A DNA stretch of 61,410 nucleotides from Paenibacillus phocaeensis (lineage in GTDB: Bacteria > Bacillota > Bacilli > Paenibacillales > Paenibacillaceae). The stretch is from contig NZ_FCOQ01000034.1 of assembly GCF_900021165.1 (NCBI RefSeq), positions 212,674 through 274,083 on the forward strand. Direction: 5' to 3'. A program made the position numbers and the translations under genes. Position 1 is the first letter of the stretch. Every line of letters begins with the position of its first letter. The notes beneath the pieces are model-generated. The model searched no databases. It was not told the origin of the DNA and saw nothing but the letters and a program-made list of their open reading frames with translations. Below, one piece after another: positions 35,216 to 43,388 of the stretch.

Positions 35216-36097
35216 TCAACCCTTAACAGAACCCAACATGATGCCTTGAATAAAAAACCTCTGCAGGAACGGGTATACGCACACGATCGGCGCGATGGAG
35301 ATCACCATGGCTGCGACCTGCAGGGAGTAACTGGTGACGCCTGCCGACGCACTGTTTGCCACGGCGATCGCGTCCATCGGCGCATTGCTTTTATTGATAA
35401 CCTCCATCATTCGGAAAGCAAGCGTCCGCAAATTCTCCGATTGGACGAAGTACGCGGAGTCCAGCCAGGAGTTCCATTGACCGACCCCCATAAACAGCGC
35501 GACGGTGGCGATGAGCGGCTTCGACACGGGCAAAATAATCCGGTAGAAAATCACGAACTCATTCGCTCCATCGATATGGGCCGACTCTTTAAGCTCTCCG
35601 GGAATTTCGCGGAAGAACGAGATGGCAATGAGCAGAAAGAAGGTGCTTAACATGGACGGAATGATATATACGCCAAACGAATTGAGCAGCCCGATCGAGC
35701 GCAGCACCACGTAATACGGGATCAGACCGCCGGAGAAATACATGGCGAAGATGATAACCGTGAAATACACTTTATGGAGGAGAAGATCTCGATGGGACAA
35801 GCCGTACGCCACAAGGCAAGTGAAGAGTACGCCCAGTACGGTGCCCGAGATCGTTCTCGCGATCGTCACCAGAAAAGCCTGATACCAATGCGGATCACTC
35901 AAGAATTGGGAATAGTTCTCCAACGTGAAGGTTCGGGGCCAAAGATAAATCCCCCCCAGCAGCGAATCGGTCCCCTTGTTGAATGAAAGGATCAGAACGT
36001 AATAGAACGGATAAAGCATGGACAGCATGATGATCAATAAGATGAGGGTGACCACGGTATCCATGATCCGGTCCTTTTGTCTTTGGCTCAGAGTCAA
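35216..36097 (-). CDS. Sugar ABC permease, LplC/YtcP type
   Basis: This 293-residue permease has six transmembrane segments. The EAA loop is ELKESAHIDGANEFVIFYRIILP. The start codon is TTG at 36097 with GGAGAGG six bases upstream. It pairs with the LplB-type permease encoded 17 bp ahead. The C-terminal QRFFIQGIMLGSVKG is characteristic of this subgroup, which imports complex plant oligosaccharides. Confidence 0.92.
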   Translation of the reverse strand: MTLSQRQKDRIMDTVVTLILLIIMLSMLYPFYYVLILSFNKGTDSLLGGIYLWPRTFTLENYSQFLSDPHWYQAFLVTIARTISGTVLGVLFTCLVAYGLSHRDLLLHKVYFTVIIFAMYFSGGLIPYYVVLRSIGLLNSFGVYIIPSMLSTFFLLIAISFFREIPGELKESAHIDGANEFVIFYRIILPVSKPLIATVALFMGVGQWNSWLDSAYFVQSENLRTLAFRMMEVINKSNAPMDAIAVANSASAGVTSYSLQVAAMVISIAPIVCVYPFLQRFFIQGIMLGSVKG

Positions 36098-36114
36098 TGC
36101 CGACCTCTCCTTTC

Positions 36115-37098
36115 CTAGAATAGACTTGATCCGGACGTTCGTTTAGCGATGAAGTTACTGGAGAAGATCAGAACGACCGAGATGACGGATTGGATCAAAT
36201 CAATGGCTGCGGCATAGGAGAACCGGCCATCCCTAAGCCCAACCTTAAATGCATAGGTTTGTACGATTTCGGATGTAGCATTGTTAATACTGTTTCCGAA
36301 CAGATAAGCCTGTTCAAAATTGGAGCCGACCAAACCTCCGCCCAGAATACTTCCGATCGTGAGGATGAGCACGACCACGATCGTTCCTTTCATACCTGGG
36401 AAGGTGATATGGCGAATGCGCGCCAGCCTTCCGGCGCCATCAATTTGCGCAGCTTCATAGAGCGCCGGGTTGATGCCCGCGATCGCGGCCAGGAAGATGA
36501 TCGTCCACCAGCCCATCTCCTTCCAAACGGCGCTTGTGACCGCCAATCCCCAGAAATAGTTCGGATTCGTCAGGATATCCAGCGGCTTGTCAATCATCCC
36601 AAGGGACATGAGCACCTTGTTGACCATTCCGATATCCGTAGAGAGCAAGGAAAAAGCGATGCCGACAACCACCACCCACGAGATGAAGTGCGGCAAATAG
36701 CTTACCGTTTGGACCACCCGTTTGAATCTAAGATTTTTCGCTTCGTTCAGCAAGATAGCCAAGAGGATCGGAGCCGGAAAGGAAAAGATGACTTTCAAGA
36801 AGCTCATGACTAGCGTGTTCCTCACAATGGTTCCAAACTGATAGTCGGTCACGAACTCGTTGAAATGTTGAAGGCCTACCCATTCGCTGGTGAAGATGCC
36901 TTTGATGCCCGTGGATATGGAATAGTCCTTGAACGCCATGATAATGCCGAACATCGGCGTATAGGAGAAGATCAGCAAGAAGATCATGCCGAGTCCAACG
37001 AAAAGATGCAGCACCTTTTGCTTTTTAAACCGCTTCCAAAACTGAGAACTCTTCTTTGCTATTCCGGCAGGTCCTGCCAATCGTGTATCTACATCCAT
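36115..37098 (-). CDS. Sugar ABC permease, LplB/YteP type
   Basis: This 327-residue permease has a cytoplasmic N-terminus and six transmembrane segments. The EAA loop is ALYEAAQIDGAGRLARIRHITFPGM. AGGGAGGG precedes the ATG. It is the first gene of the ten-gene minus-strand run and is preceded by a cre-like sequence and by a terminator belonging to the GH31-GH43 transcript. Confidence 0.93.
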   Translation of the reverse strand: MDVDTRLAGPAGIAKKSSQFWKRFKKQKVLHLFVGLGMIFLLIFSYTPMFGIIMAFKDYSISTGIKGIFTSEWVGLQHFNEFVTDYQFGTIVRNTLVMSFLKVIFSFPAPILLAILLNEAKNLRFKRVVQTVSYLPHFISWVVVVGIAFSLLSTDIGMVNKVLMSLGMIDKPLDILTNPNYFWGLAVTSAVWKEMGWWTIIFLAAIAGINPALYEAAQIDGAGRLARIRHITFPGMKGTIVVVLILTIGSILGGGLVGSNFEQAYLFGNSINNATSEIVQTYAFKVGLRDGRFSYAAAIDLIQSVISVVLIFSSNFIAKRTSGSSLF

Positions 37099-37162
37099 AA
37101 GTGTCCCTCCCTTGTATATAGGTTACCCTTTGGAAGCGGAGCGGCGTAAGCCAACATTCTTA

Positions 37163-37176
37163 AGAAAGCGTTGTCA
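37163..37176 (-). promoter_or_regulatory. Candidate cre (CcpA) site
   Basis: On the minus strand TGACAACGCTTTCT differs from the core catabolite-responsive element pattern at one conserved position. It is 65 bp upstream of the LplB-type gene. Carbon catabolite repression of the operon by CcpA is the expected consequence. Confidence 0.5.
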
Positions 37177-37209
37177 TTTTTTAATATCCACTTTCGATGA
37201 TCGGATACA

Positions 37210-37245
37210 AAGAGACTCCTTTCCGTTTGCGAAAAGGAGTCTCTT
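37210..37245 (-). terminator. Strong terminator after GH43
   Basis: AAGAGACTCCTTT and AAAGGAGTCTCTT are perfect 13-bp arms around a ten-base loop, 18 bases past the GH43 stop. Only a short T-stretch follows on the minus strand. It separates the GH31-GH43 operon from the transporter operon. Confidence 0.75.
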
Positions 37246-37262
37246 AGAGGGTTAGGTCCGTT

Positions 37263-38684
37263 TTATTCCAGTGTAAAGGAGGCTAAGCTTGCGCTCCCCG
37301 CGCCCTTATAAGTAAAATACAACGCCTGGATCCCGTCGGGGATGGAGAGGTCCGCGGAGTACTCGGTCCAGATATTCGTAAAGTGAACCGGGATCTTCCC
37401 GAGTGCCGGACCGTCCCAAGCCGTCTTGATTTCGAAGTCACCTTGGCAATATCCCCGCACCTTGATTTTCACCTTCACGATGCCCTGGCAATCGAAATAC
37501 TTGAACCCGGCCGTGGCGGAATCCGTCATATTGGCGATATATCCGATTTCTTCATCCCCGTCTTTCCCGTCCTGGGTAATCTTCGGAAAGCGGCTGTCCA
37601 TCCATGCCCCTGCACCGAAACCGCCCGTATACAAAGCCTCGTCTTTGCAAAACAGATTACATGCCAGGTACGCGGGATATTCCCCCCGACCTGCAAGCGG
37701 CCCTCCATTCGGACCGCATGAAGTCATCTCCGCCTGTAAGATCGTTCCGTCTTCCCGAAAGGAAATCGGCTCTATGCAGCCCTGCCGGCAAAATGCCGTA
37801 CCATGGGTGTGACGGTGGTAAAAAACGTACCACTTCCCGTTGATCTGCTCGATGCCGCCGTGGTTATTACCGCCGTAATACATCGGCTTCTCCGCCGGTT
37901 TGTAAGCATCGATATGCAGATCGTTATTGCTGACGACCACGCCCTGGTAGACGAAATCTTTCGTCGGAGATTGGCTCGTCGCATAACACAACTCATGCAT
38001 CGCAATGGAAGAGTACACAAAGTAATAGGTATCCCCTTTTTTGCGGATCGAAGACGCCTCAAAGAATTCATGTCCTTCAAATCCGGTGCCCTTGCTGTAA
38101 GGCTCGCTCGGCGCGACAAATACCGGTTCCTCCACAATCGTGAGCATGTCCGGTCCAAGCACCGTTGCCATTGCCCCGTGTCTTGTTCGATCCCCCGCCG
38201 CACAGAAGCCGGTATACAGGTAGGTCCGCTCGCCTTCCGTCAACACGCCGGGATCAAACTGGGGTTCATCGCCTTCCCGTTCGCCGAGCCGCTGACCGTC
38301 GGCATATCTGACATACCCGTAAAACTCATATTGGCCGGCAGGCGTGTCGCAGACGGCGACCGAAACAACGGAAACCTTATCCAGAACATAATAGAGATAA
38401 TATCGCCCGTCCGGGCCGGCGGTGACGTCCGGCGCATACAGGCACATCCGGCCGTCCGGATTAAGCGGGTCATCGGTTTTCTTGTAGATCACGCCTTCAT
38501 ACCGCCAGTCGCTCAGGTCCCCCACGGGGGCCGACCAGCCTACATAGTCGTTTAAGCAAAACACGTGTCCATTAAACCGGTCATGCGATCCATAGACATA
38601 CACTCTGTCGCCGAATACATGCGGCTCCCCGTCCGGGACGTATTCCCAGGACGGAAGGTAGGGGTTGAATCCTTGTTTTCTCAT
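37263..38684 (-). CDS. GH43 family glycoside hydrolase with C-terminal CBM6-like domain
   Basis: This is a 473-residue cytoplasmic enzyme. The five-bladed propeller starts with NPYLPSWEYVPDGEPHVF, contains CLYAPDVTAGPDGRYYLYY (pKa-modulating Asp) and FEGHEFFEASSIRK (general acid Glu). Residues ~340-473 form a beta-sandwich resembling CBM6. GH43 members are beta-xylosidases, alpha-L-arabinofuranosidases or galactosidases; the specificity cannot be fixed here. Its ATG overlaps the GH31 stop by four bases (ATGA), so the two enzymes are made together. Confidence 0.9.
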   Translation of the reverse strand: MRKQGFNPYLPSWEYVPDGEPHVFGDRVYVYGSHDRFNGHVFCLNDYVGWSAPVGDLSDWRYEGVIYKKTDDPLNPDGRMCLYAPDVTAGPDGRYYLYYVLDKVSVVSVAVCDTPAGQYEFYGYVRYADGQRLGEREGDEPQFDPGVLTEGERTYLYTGFCAAGDRTRHGAMATVLGPDMLTIVEEPVFVAPSEPYSKGTGFEGHEFFEASSIRKKGDTYYFVYSSIAMHELCYATSQSPTKDFVYQGVVVSNNDLHIDAYKPAEKPMYYGGNNHGGIEQINGKWYVFYHRHTHGTAFCRQGCIEPISFREDGTILQAEMTSCGPNGGPLAGRGEYPAYLACNLFCKDEALYTGGFGAGAWMDSRFPKITQDGKDGDEEIGYIANMTDSATAGFKYFDCQGIVKVKIKVRGYCQGDFEIKTAWDGPALGKIPVHFTNIWTEYSADLSIPDGIQALYFTYKGAGSASLASFTLE

Positions 38685-41137
38685 AACTCATCATTCCTCC
38701 CATGCAGTTCTATTTCTTCTTCCTTGACGACAACTCGGGCTCCCGGGTAGGAAACGATCCTTGAACCGGACTTCCCGGCAATCTCCACGGCGAATGATCT
38801 GTGCCCGGGCATCCCTGCGTAGCTGCCGGTCCGCTCCCCTATCGTCAGCGTGCGGTTCGTTTCGCTCCAGCTTAGCTCTATCAAGGAATAGGCCCCGGTC
38901 TCATAATCATAGGCGTCCCCTTCATCTTCATAAAGCGTGAATGCGCCATCTTGGCCGGGATACACTTTCAGACGAAGGATCGCGTCCGGCTGCTCCTCCG
39001 CGAATTGCACGTCCGGCCCCAGGGGAACGATAGAGCCGGCGCGGACAAAGAGCGGAAGCGTTTCCAAGTCGGCTTTCGCTTCCAGCGTTTGGCCGCCTTC
39101 GTATCGTTCGTCAGTCCAATAATCGTACCAGCAGTTCCCTCCCGGCAGGTAGACGCTCCGGGATTTGCCGACGCCATGAAGCTCGCAAGAATCGGGTCCA
39201 TAATACATCGCCGTAGTGACGGGTGCAACCAGAAATGCAGGGCCGAACATAAACTGGTCATCGATATCGTGCACGCTCCGATCCTCGCGGTAGTCGAAGG
39301 CAAGTGCCCGAAGCATCGTATAGCTGCGATGCGCGACCGCCCCGGCAAGGGAGTAAATGTAGGGCAGCAGCCTGTAGCGAAGCTTCAAATATTTGACCAG
39401 TGCATCGTAGAAAGGTTCGCCCGGTTCGCCGAATCGCCAAATTTCCCTGGGCGTATCCGTCCCATGGGAGCGGAACATCGGCAGGAAAGCGCCGAATTGA
39501 AACCAGCGGACATACAACTCGCGATACCCCAGATCGGCAACCCCTTCGTTGTAATCACCGTTCCAGAACCAGAGGTTCTCCTGGTTGCGGACGAAAAACG
39601 CTCCGATATCCAACGTCCAGTATGGAGACCCCGTCGCGCAAAAGTTAAGGCCATCCGCAATCTGCTTTCGAAGCGTCTCCCAATTGGCGGAAGTATCTCC
39701 CGACCAAGTAATCGTCCCGTAACGATGTTGACCGCCATAAGCGGAACGCGTCAAATTCACCACTCGTTTACGATCGGTGACGGAGCGTTGTCCTTCATAA
39801 ATGCCTTTGGAATGCAGCAACGAGTAAGCATTGAGATATTCGGGATCGAGATAAAGCTTCGCTTCGTCCGTATTCATCCGCATGCGCTGTTCGGGCTCCG
39901 GCTTGACCGCGCCTTTCCAATCCGCTTCGAACGGCTCGGTGCAGTCGCACCACCAAGCGTCTATCCCATGGGAGAACAGGCCGGTATAAGCTTGCTTCCA
40001 ATACAATCGCCGAGCTTCATCCGAGAAGGCATCATAAGTAGCCTGGTTCCCCAGCAGATATCCCTGCTCGCTCATCTCCCGATGATTGTCGCCGCCTTCT
40101 TTCATGATCGGCCAAATCGACACCATCAGCTTGGCGTTCAGCGCATGCAATTGGTCCATCATATCCGAAGGAGCCGGAAAGCGCTGCGGATCCAGCGTCT
40201 TTTGCCCCCATAATTCGCCCGTCCATGATTGCCAGTCCAATACGATGCCATCGATCGGCAACCCGCGTTGACGATATTCCTGTACGGTATCGATCAGCTC
40301 CGCTTGAGAAATGTAACGCTCCTTCGATTGAATATAGCCATACGCCCATTTCGGCAGCATCGGCGCCTCCCCCGTCAACTCGCGAACCCCTGCGACAATC
40401 TGATCGAACTCCGGGCCGTAGATCACATAGTAATCCATTTCATCGTCAACATCGGTCCAAATATACGACCCAAACGAATCGTCGTGAAAGCTCATCAGCG
40501 AGTAGCTGTCCACTAAGATTCCATACCCCCTTGTCGATAAAAGAACCGGGACAACCGCTTTCATATTTTGCTGATATAAATATTGATGCCGGCCTCGAAG
40601 ATTCATCATCCCCTCTTCATGCGAACCAAGCCCGTACAACGCCTCATCAGCCTGCCATTCGAACTCAAGCTTGGTATGATAAGCCGACCTGTCGATGATG
40701 CGGTTCCTTCCTTCTGCCCGCGCCCGGAACCCGTCCGCCCCGCGATCCGTTTCGACTTCGCCTGAGAAAGCGTCGAAGACCGTTCGGTAGACGTCGATGC
40801 GTTCAAGCGTTTTACCGCCTCGGGCCGGTTCCTTCGCCAGCAATCTGCCGTGTGCATCCCAATAACTGAAGGCGCAAGTCGATTTGTCCACTCGGACCGT
40901 AAGCTGTTCTGTTGAGATTTCCAGATAACCCGGCGAGTCCTTCGTCGTAAATGGCACCTGTCCTCTCCCCGCGCGTTCCACAACCATCAGGCTCTGTTTC
41001 CCGGTAAACTCCGGATCCAGCGTATAGCGAATTCTGGCGATCCCCGGCGTGCAAAAATCGATTCGCATGATTCCATTCGTCGTATTCAACCTAATGCCGT
41101 TGCTTTCGGCCTGCCACTGCGTTAACTTCAGAATCAC
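38681..41137 (-). CDS. GH31 alpha-xylosidase-like glycoside hydrolase
   Basis: This is an 818-residue enzyme without a signal peptide. The N-terminal beta-sandwich leads into the barrel with ALYGLGSHEEG, the nucleophile Asp398 in IDAWWCDCTEP and the acid/base Asp481 in TWSGDTSANW. The VLDWQSWTGELWG and KLMVSIWP segments resemble xyloglucan alpha-xylosidases such as Xyl31A more than maltose-type glucosidases. Removal of alpha-xylose from imported xyloglucan fragments is a reasonable prediction but is not proven. It is divergent from an AraC regulator. Confidence 0.92.
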   Translation of the reverse strand: MILKLTQWQAESNGIRLNTTNGIMRIDFCTPGIARIRYTLDPEFTGKQSLMVVERAGRGQVPFTTKDSPGYLEISTEQLTVRVDKSTCAFSYWDAHGRLLAKEPARGGKTLERIDVYRTVFDAFSGEVETDRGADGFRARAEGRNRIIDRSAYHTKLEFEWQADEALYGLGSHEEGMMNLRGRHQYLYQQNMKAVVPVLLSTRGYGILVDSYSLMSFHDDSFGSYIWTDVDDEMDYYVIYGPEFDQIVAGVRELTGEAPMLPKWAYGYIQSKERYISQAELIDTVQEYRQRGLPIDGIVLDWQSWTGELWGQKTLDPQRFPAPSDMMDQLHALNAKLMVSIWPIMKEGGDNHREMSEQGYLLGNQATYDAFSDEARRLYWKQAYTGLFSHGIDAWWCDCTEPFEADWKGAVKPEPEQRMRMNTDEAKLYLDPEYLNAYSLLHSKGIYEGQRSVTDRKRVVNLTRSAYGGQHRYGTITWSGDTSANWETLRKQIADGLNFCATGSPYWTLDIGAFFVRNQENLWFWNGDYNEGVADLGYRELYVRWFQFGAFLPMFRSHGTDTPREIWRFGEPGEPFYDALVKYLKLRYRLLPYIYSLAGAVAHRSYTMLRALAFDYREDRSVHDIDDQFMFGPAFLVAPVTTAMYYGPDSCELHGVGKSRSVYLPGGNCWYDYWTDERYEGGQTLEAKADLETLPLFVRAGSIVPLGPDVQFAEEQPDAILRLKVYPGQDGAFTLYEDEGDAYDYETGAYSLIELSWSETNRTLTIGERTGSYAGMPGHRSFAVEIAGKSGSRIVSYPGARVVVKEEEIELHGRNDEL

Positions 41138-41193
41138 CGCAACCTTTCCTTCTGATTTTCATCTAATATAATGATATTGTTGCATTTCTCTGT

Positions 41194-41208
41194 TATCTAG
41201 CAGATAAT
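41194..41208. promoter_or_regulatory. Inverted repeat in the GH31/AraC divergent promoter region
   Basis: TTATCT-AGC-AGATAA is a perfect 15-bp inverted repeat between the two divergent starts. A TATAAT sequence lies at 41168-41173. It is a candidate operator for the adjacent AraC regulator or another sugar regulator. Confidence 0.45.
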
Positions 41209-41249
41209 CCGGAATTTCTATCACAATATTACGATTTCCAGGAGGCGCC

Positions 41250-42143
41250 ATGTACGAACATCGTTACCGGGAACACAAGCGGCACGGAGTCCCCGAGTTT
41301 CCGCTCGACATTTATCGGGTAGAACACCCTGCCGGGGTTCCTTCCATTCTCCCCATCCATTGGCATAATGAGATGGAAATCATCTATTTGGCTCAGGGAA
41401 CCGCCCTGTTTCGCCTTGAAAACCGGGAGTATGCCCTTGGCCCGGGAGATGCGCTCATCGTTCACCCCGGCGAGCTTCATTCGGGGATCAACAATCATGA
41501 TGCCGGAGTCTGTTATTACTCCATCGTGTTCAAATTATCCTGGCTCTCTTCGCAGCAAAACGACCGGATCCAGGAGCTCTTCCTCGGACCGCTCCTTCAA
41601 GGAACAGACCGGCTCCCCGCCTTGTTGTCCGCTTCCCGGGGGACGCCCTCCGAATTGCTGGAATCTGTACGGCGGCTTCTGATCCGCTTTGAAGAGCGGT
41701 CGCCTGCCTACGAATTGAGTCTGAAAGGCCATCTGCTGTTACTGATTGCGGATATTTGCCGGCACGGATTGCTGGAACAAAGCGATTCTCCCGGAAATCG
41801 CCGCAGACGGGAAGAGAATGAGCAAATCAAGCGGGTATTGGCTTATATGGAGGAGCACTCCCACGAGAAGCTCGAGCTGGACCAACTGGCAGCCGTAGTA
41901 TCGCTGAGCCGCTCCCATTTTTGCACCTTTTTCAAAACGCAGACGGGGATGCGGCCGATGGAATATGTAAATTTCATCCGGATTAATAAAGCCGCGGGAT
42001 TGCTGCGCACAGGGACATACAACGTTCTGGAAGCCGCACTGGAGTCGGGTTACCAGCATGTCAGTTACTTCTCCAAATGGTTCAGGTTTTATATGAAAAT
42101 GACGCCTTCGGAATACAAAGCAACCTATGCTTCCGGGCTTTAG
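41250..42143 (+). CDS. AraC family regulator with N-terminal cupin
   Basis: This regulator of 297 residues has a cupin sugar-sensing domain at about 20-110 (IHWHNEMEIIYLAQG, LGPGDALIVHPGELHSG) and a C-terminal AraC double helix-turn-helix at ~195-292 (LAAVVSLSRSHFCTFFKTQTG, ALESGYQHVSYFSKWFRFYM). CAGGAGG precedes the ATG. It is divergent from GH31-GH43 and probably activates that operon in response to a sugar. Confidence 0.92.
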   Translation: MYEHRYREHKRHGVPEFPLDIYRVEHPAGVPSILPIHWHNEMEIIYLAQGTALFRLENREYALGPGDALIVHPGELHSGINNHDAGVCYYSIVFKLSWLSSQQNDRIQELFLGPLLQGTDRLPALLSASRGTPSELLESVRRLLIRFEERSPAYELSLKGHLLLLIADICRHGLLEQSDSPGNRRRREENEQIKRVLAYMEEHSHEKLELDQLAAVVSLSRSHFCTFFKTQTGMRPMEYVNFIRINKAAGLLRTGTYNVLEAALESGYQHVSYFSKWFRFYMKMTPSEYKATYASGL

Positions 42144-42154
42144 ATGCATGACAA

Positions 42155-42184
42155 AAAGCCCTGATCCTATCCCTGGATCAGAGC
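42155..42184 (-). terminator. Terminator after the GH88 gene
   Basis: CTGATCC/GGATCAG, extended by GGCT/GGCT-like pairs, forms a stem followed on the minus strand by CTTTTTG. It lies 29 bases beyond the GH88 stop and also between convergent transcripts. Confidence 0.7.
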
Positions 42185-42212
42185 CTTCGCTTCAATTTCC
42201 CGCCTCCGCTCG

Positions 42213-43367
42213 TTATTCCCAATACGACGGCCTGCCGACCTTCAAGCGGGCGAGGCCTTCCACGAAGAAATAGTCGCCGTAAATCAGCGGCACGTCGATG
42301 TTGGTCCCCTGCGGGTAGTTGCTGGTCCCGTGCAGGATCAGGCCTTCTTCGGCCGGATCGTCCCAGGCGCCGTAATAATCGTACAGCGACTTCAGGATGC
42401 GTTCGCCGCCCTCGCGGTACTTCGCCGCGTTCGCGGTCGTGCCCGCAGCCCCGTCTGTGCCGCCGAGCTTCTCCGCCAGCAGCAGCAGCCCGCTGGCCGC
42501 GCAGGCTCCGGCGGACGAGTCCCGCAGATCGCGCAGCGCTTCCGGCGCGCGGAAATCCCAAGCCGGCACCTCGTCTTCCGGCAGCTGGCTCAGGAAGAAG
42601 TCCGCCACCCGCTGCGCGGCGGACAGATACTCCCGCTTGCCGGTGTGGTGGTAGCCCAGCGTCAAGCCGTAAATCGCCCAGGCCGCGCCGCGCGACCACG
42701 CCGATTCCGGCGCGTAACCTTGGCCGCCTTGCGGCCCAACCACCTCGCCCGTGGCCGGGTCAAAGACCACGATATGATAAACCGAGCCGTCTTCGCGGAC
42801 AAACTGCTCGAGCACCGTATCGAGATGCGCTTCGGCCACATGGGCGAAACGGGGATCGCCGCTCTCGCGGGACGCCCAGAATAATAGCGGCAGGTTCATG
42901 CAGCAATCGATGATCGCCCACCCTTCGTTCCGCTCCCCGTCCTTCCACGGATTCCAGGCCCGAATATAACACCCCTTCAGATTGAAACGCGCCGCCAAAT
43001 AGTTTGCGGCCTTCAGCGCGCGAATCCGCGAGTCGCCGCTCTCTGTCAGCTTATAGGAAGCAATGCTGGTCAACGTCCACATAAATCCCAGATCGTGATC
43101 CAGCCGCACATAGCCGTCCAGCACCGCGTCCAGCCGGGTCTCGCAGGCTTGCGCCAGCGCCTTCAGCTCCTCCTTGCCGCTTCCCTCGTACAGCAGCCAC
43201 AGCAGCCCCGGCCAGAATCCCGCCGTCCACCAGGCCGGCTCGGCCAGCTCATAAACCCCGCCCTTACTGGCGTGCGGAAATCCGGAGCCGATTCTGGCCG
43301 CATTCCGCAGCGTTTTATCCAGCGACTTCACCCAGGCTTCATCTACCCATGCCCTTCCGTTCTCCAT
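42213..43367 (-). CDS. ugl: GH88 unsaturated glucuronyl hydrolase
   Basis: This is a cytoplasmic enzyme of about 384 residues. ATG 43367 is chosen because GGAGGAG lies nine bases upstream; an ATG 18 bases earlier has its purine-rich stretch too close. Key residues match family GH88: Asp92 in LDHDLGFM and Asp154 in AIIDCCMNLPLL, which correspond to the catalytic and substrate-binding Asp pair of Bacillus UGL. YAPESAWSRGAAWAIYG is a conserved loop. It removes the 4,5-unsaturated uronic acid left by a polysaccharide lyase, which fits the lyase gene immediately upstream. Confidence 0.93.
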   Translation of the reverse strand: MENGRAWVDEAWVKSLDKTLRNAARIGSGFPHASKGGVYELAEPAWWTAGFWPGLLWLLYEGSGKEELKALAQACETRLDAVLDGYVRLDHDLGFMWTLTSIASYKLTESGDSRIRALKAANYLAARFNLKGCYIRAWNPWKDGERNEGWAIIDCCMNLPLLFWASRESGDPRFAHVAEAHLDTVLEQFVREDGSVYHIVVFDPATGEVVGPQGGQGYAPESAWSRGAAWAIYGLTLGYHHTGKREYLSAAQRVADFFLSQLPEDEVPAWDFRAPEALRDLRDSSAGACAASGLLLLAEKLGGTDGAAGTTANAAKYREGGERILKSLYDYYGAWDDPAEEGLILHGTSNYPQGTNIDVPLIYGDYFFVEGLARLKVGRPSYWE

Positions 43368-43388
43368 ATGACTTCGCTCCTCCATCCC

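Noticed and set aside
38951..40213. 420-residue ORF antisense to GH31
   Set aside because: The GH31 reading has catalytic motifs and correct length; the antisense one has none.
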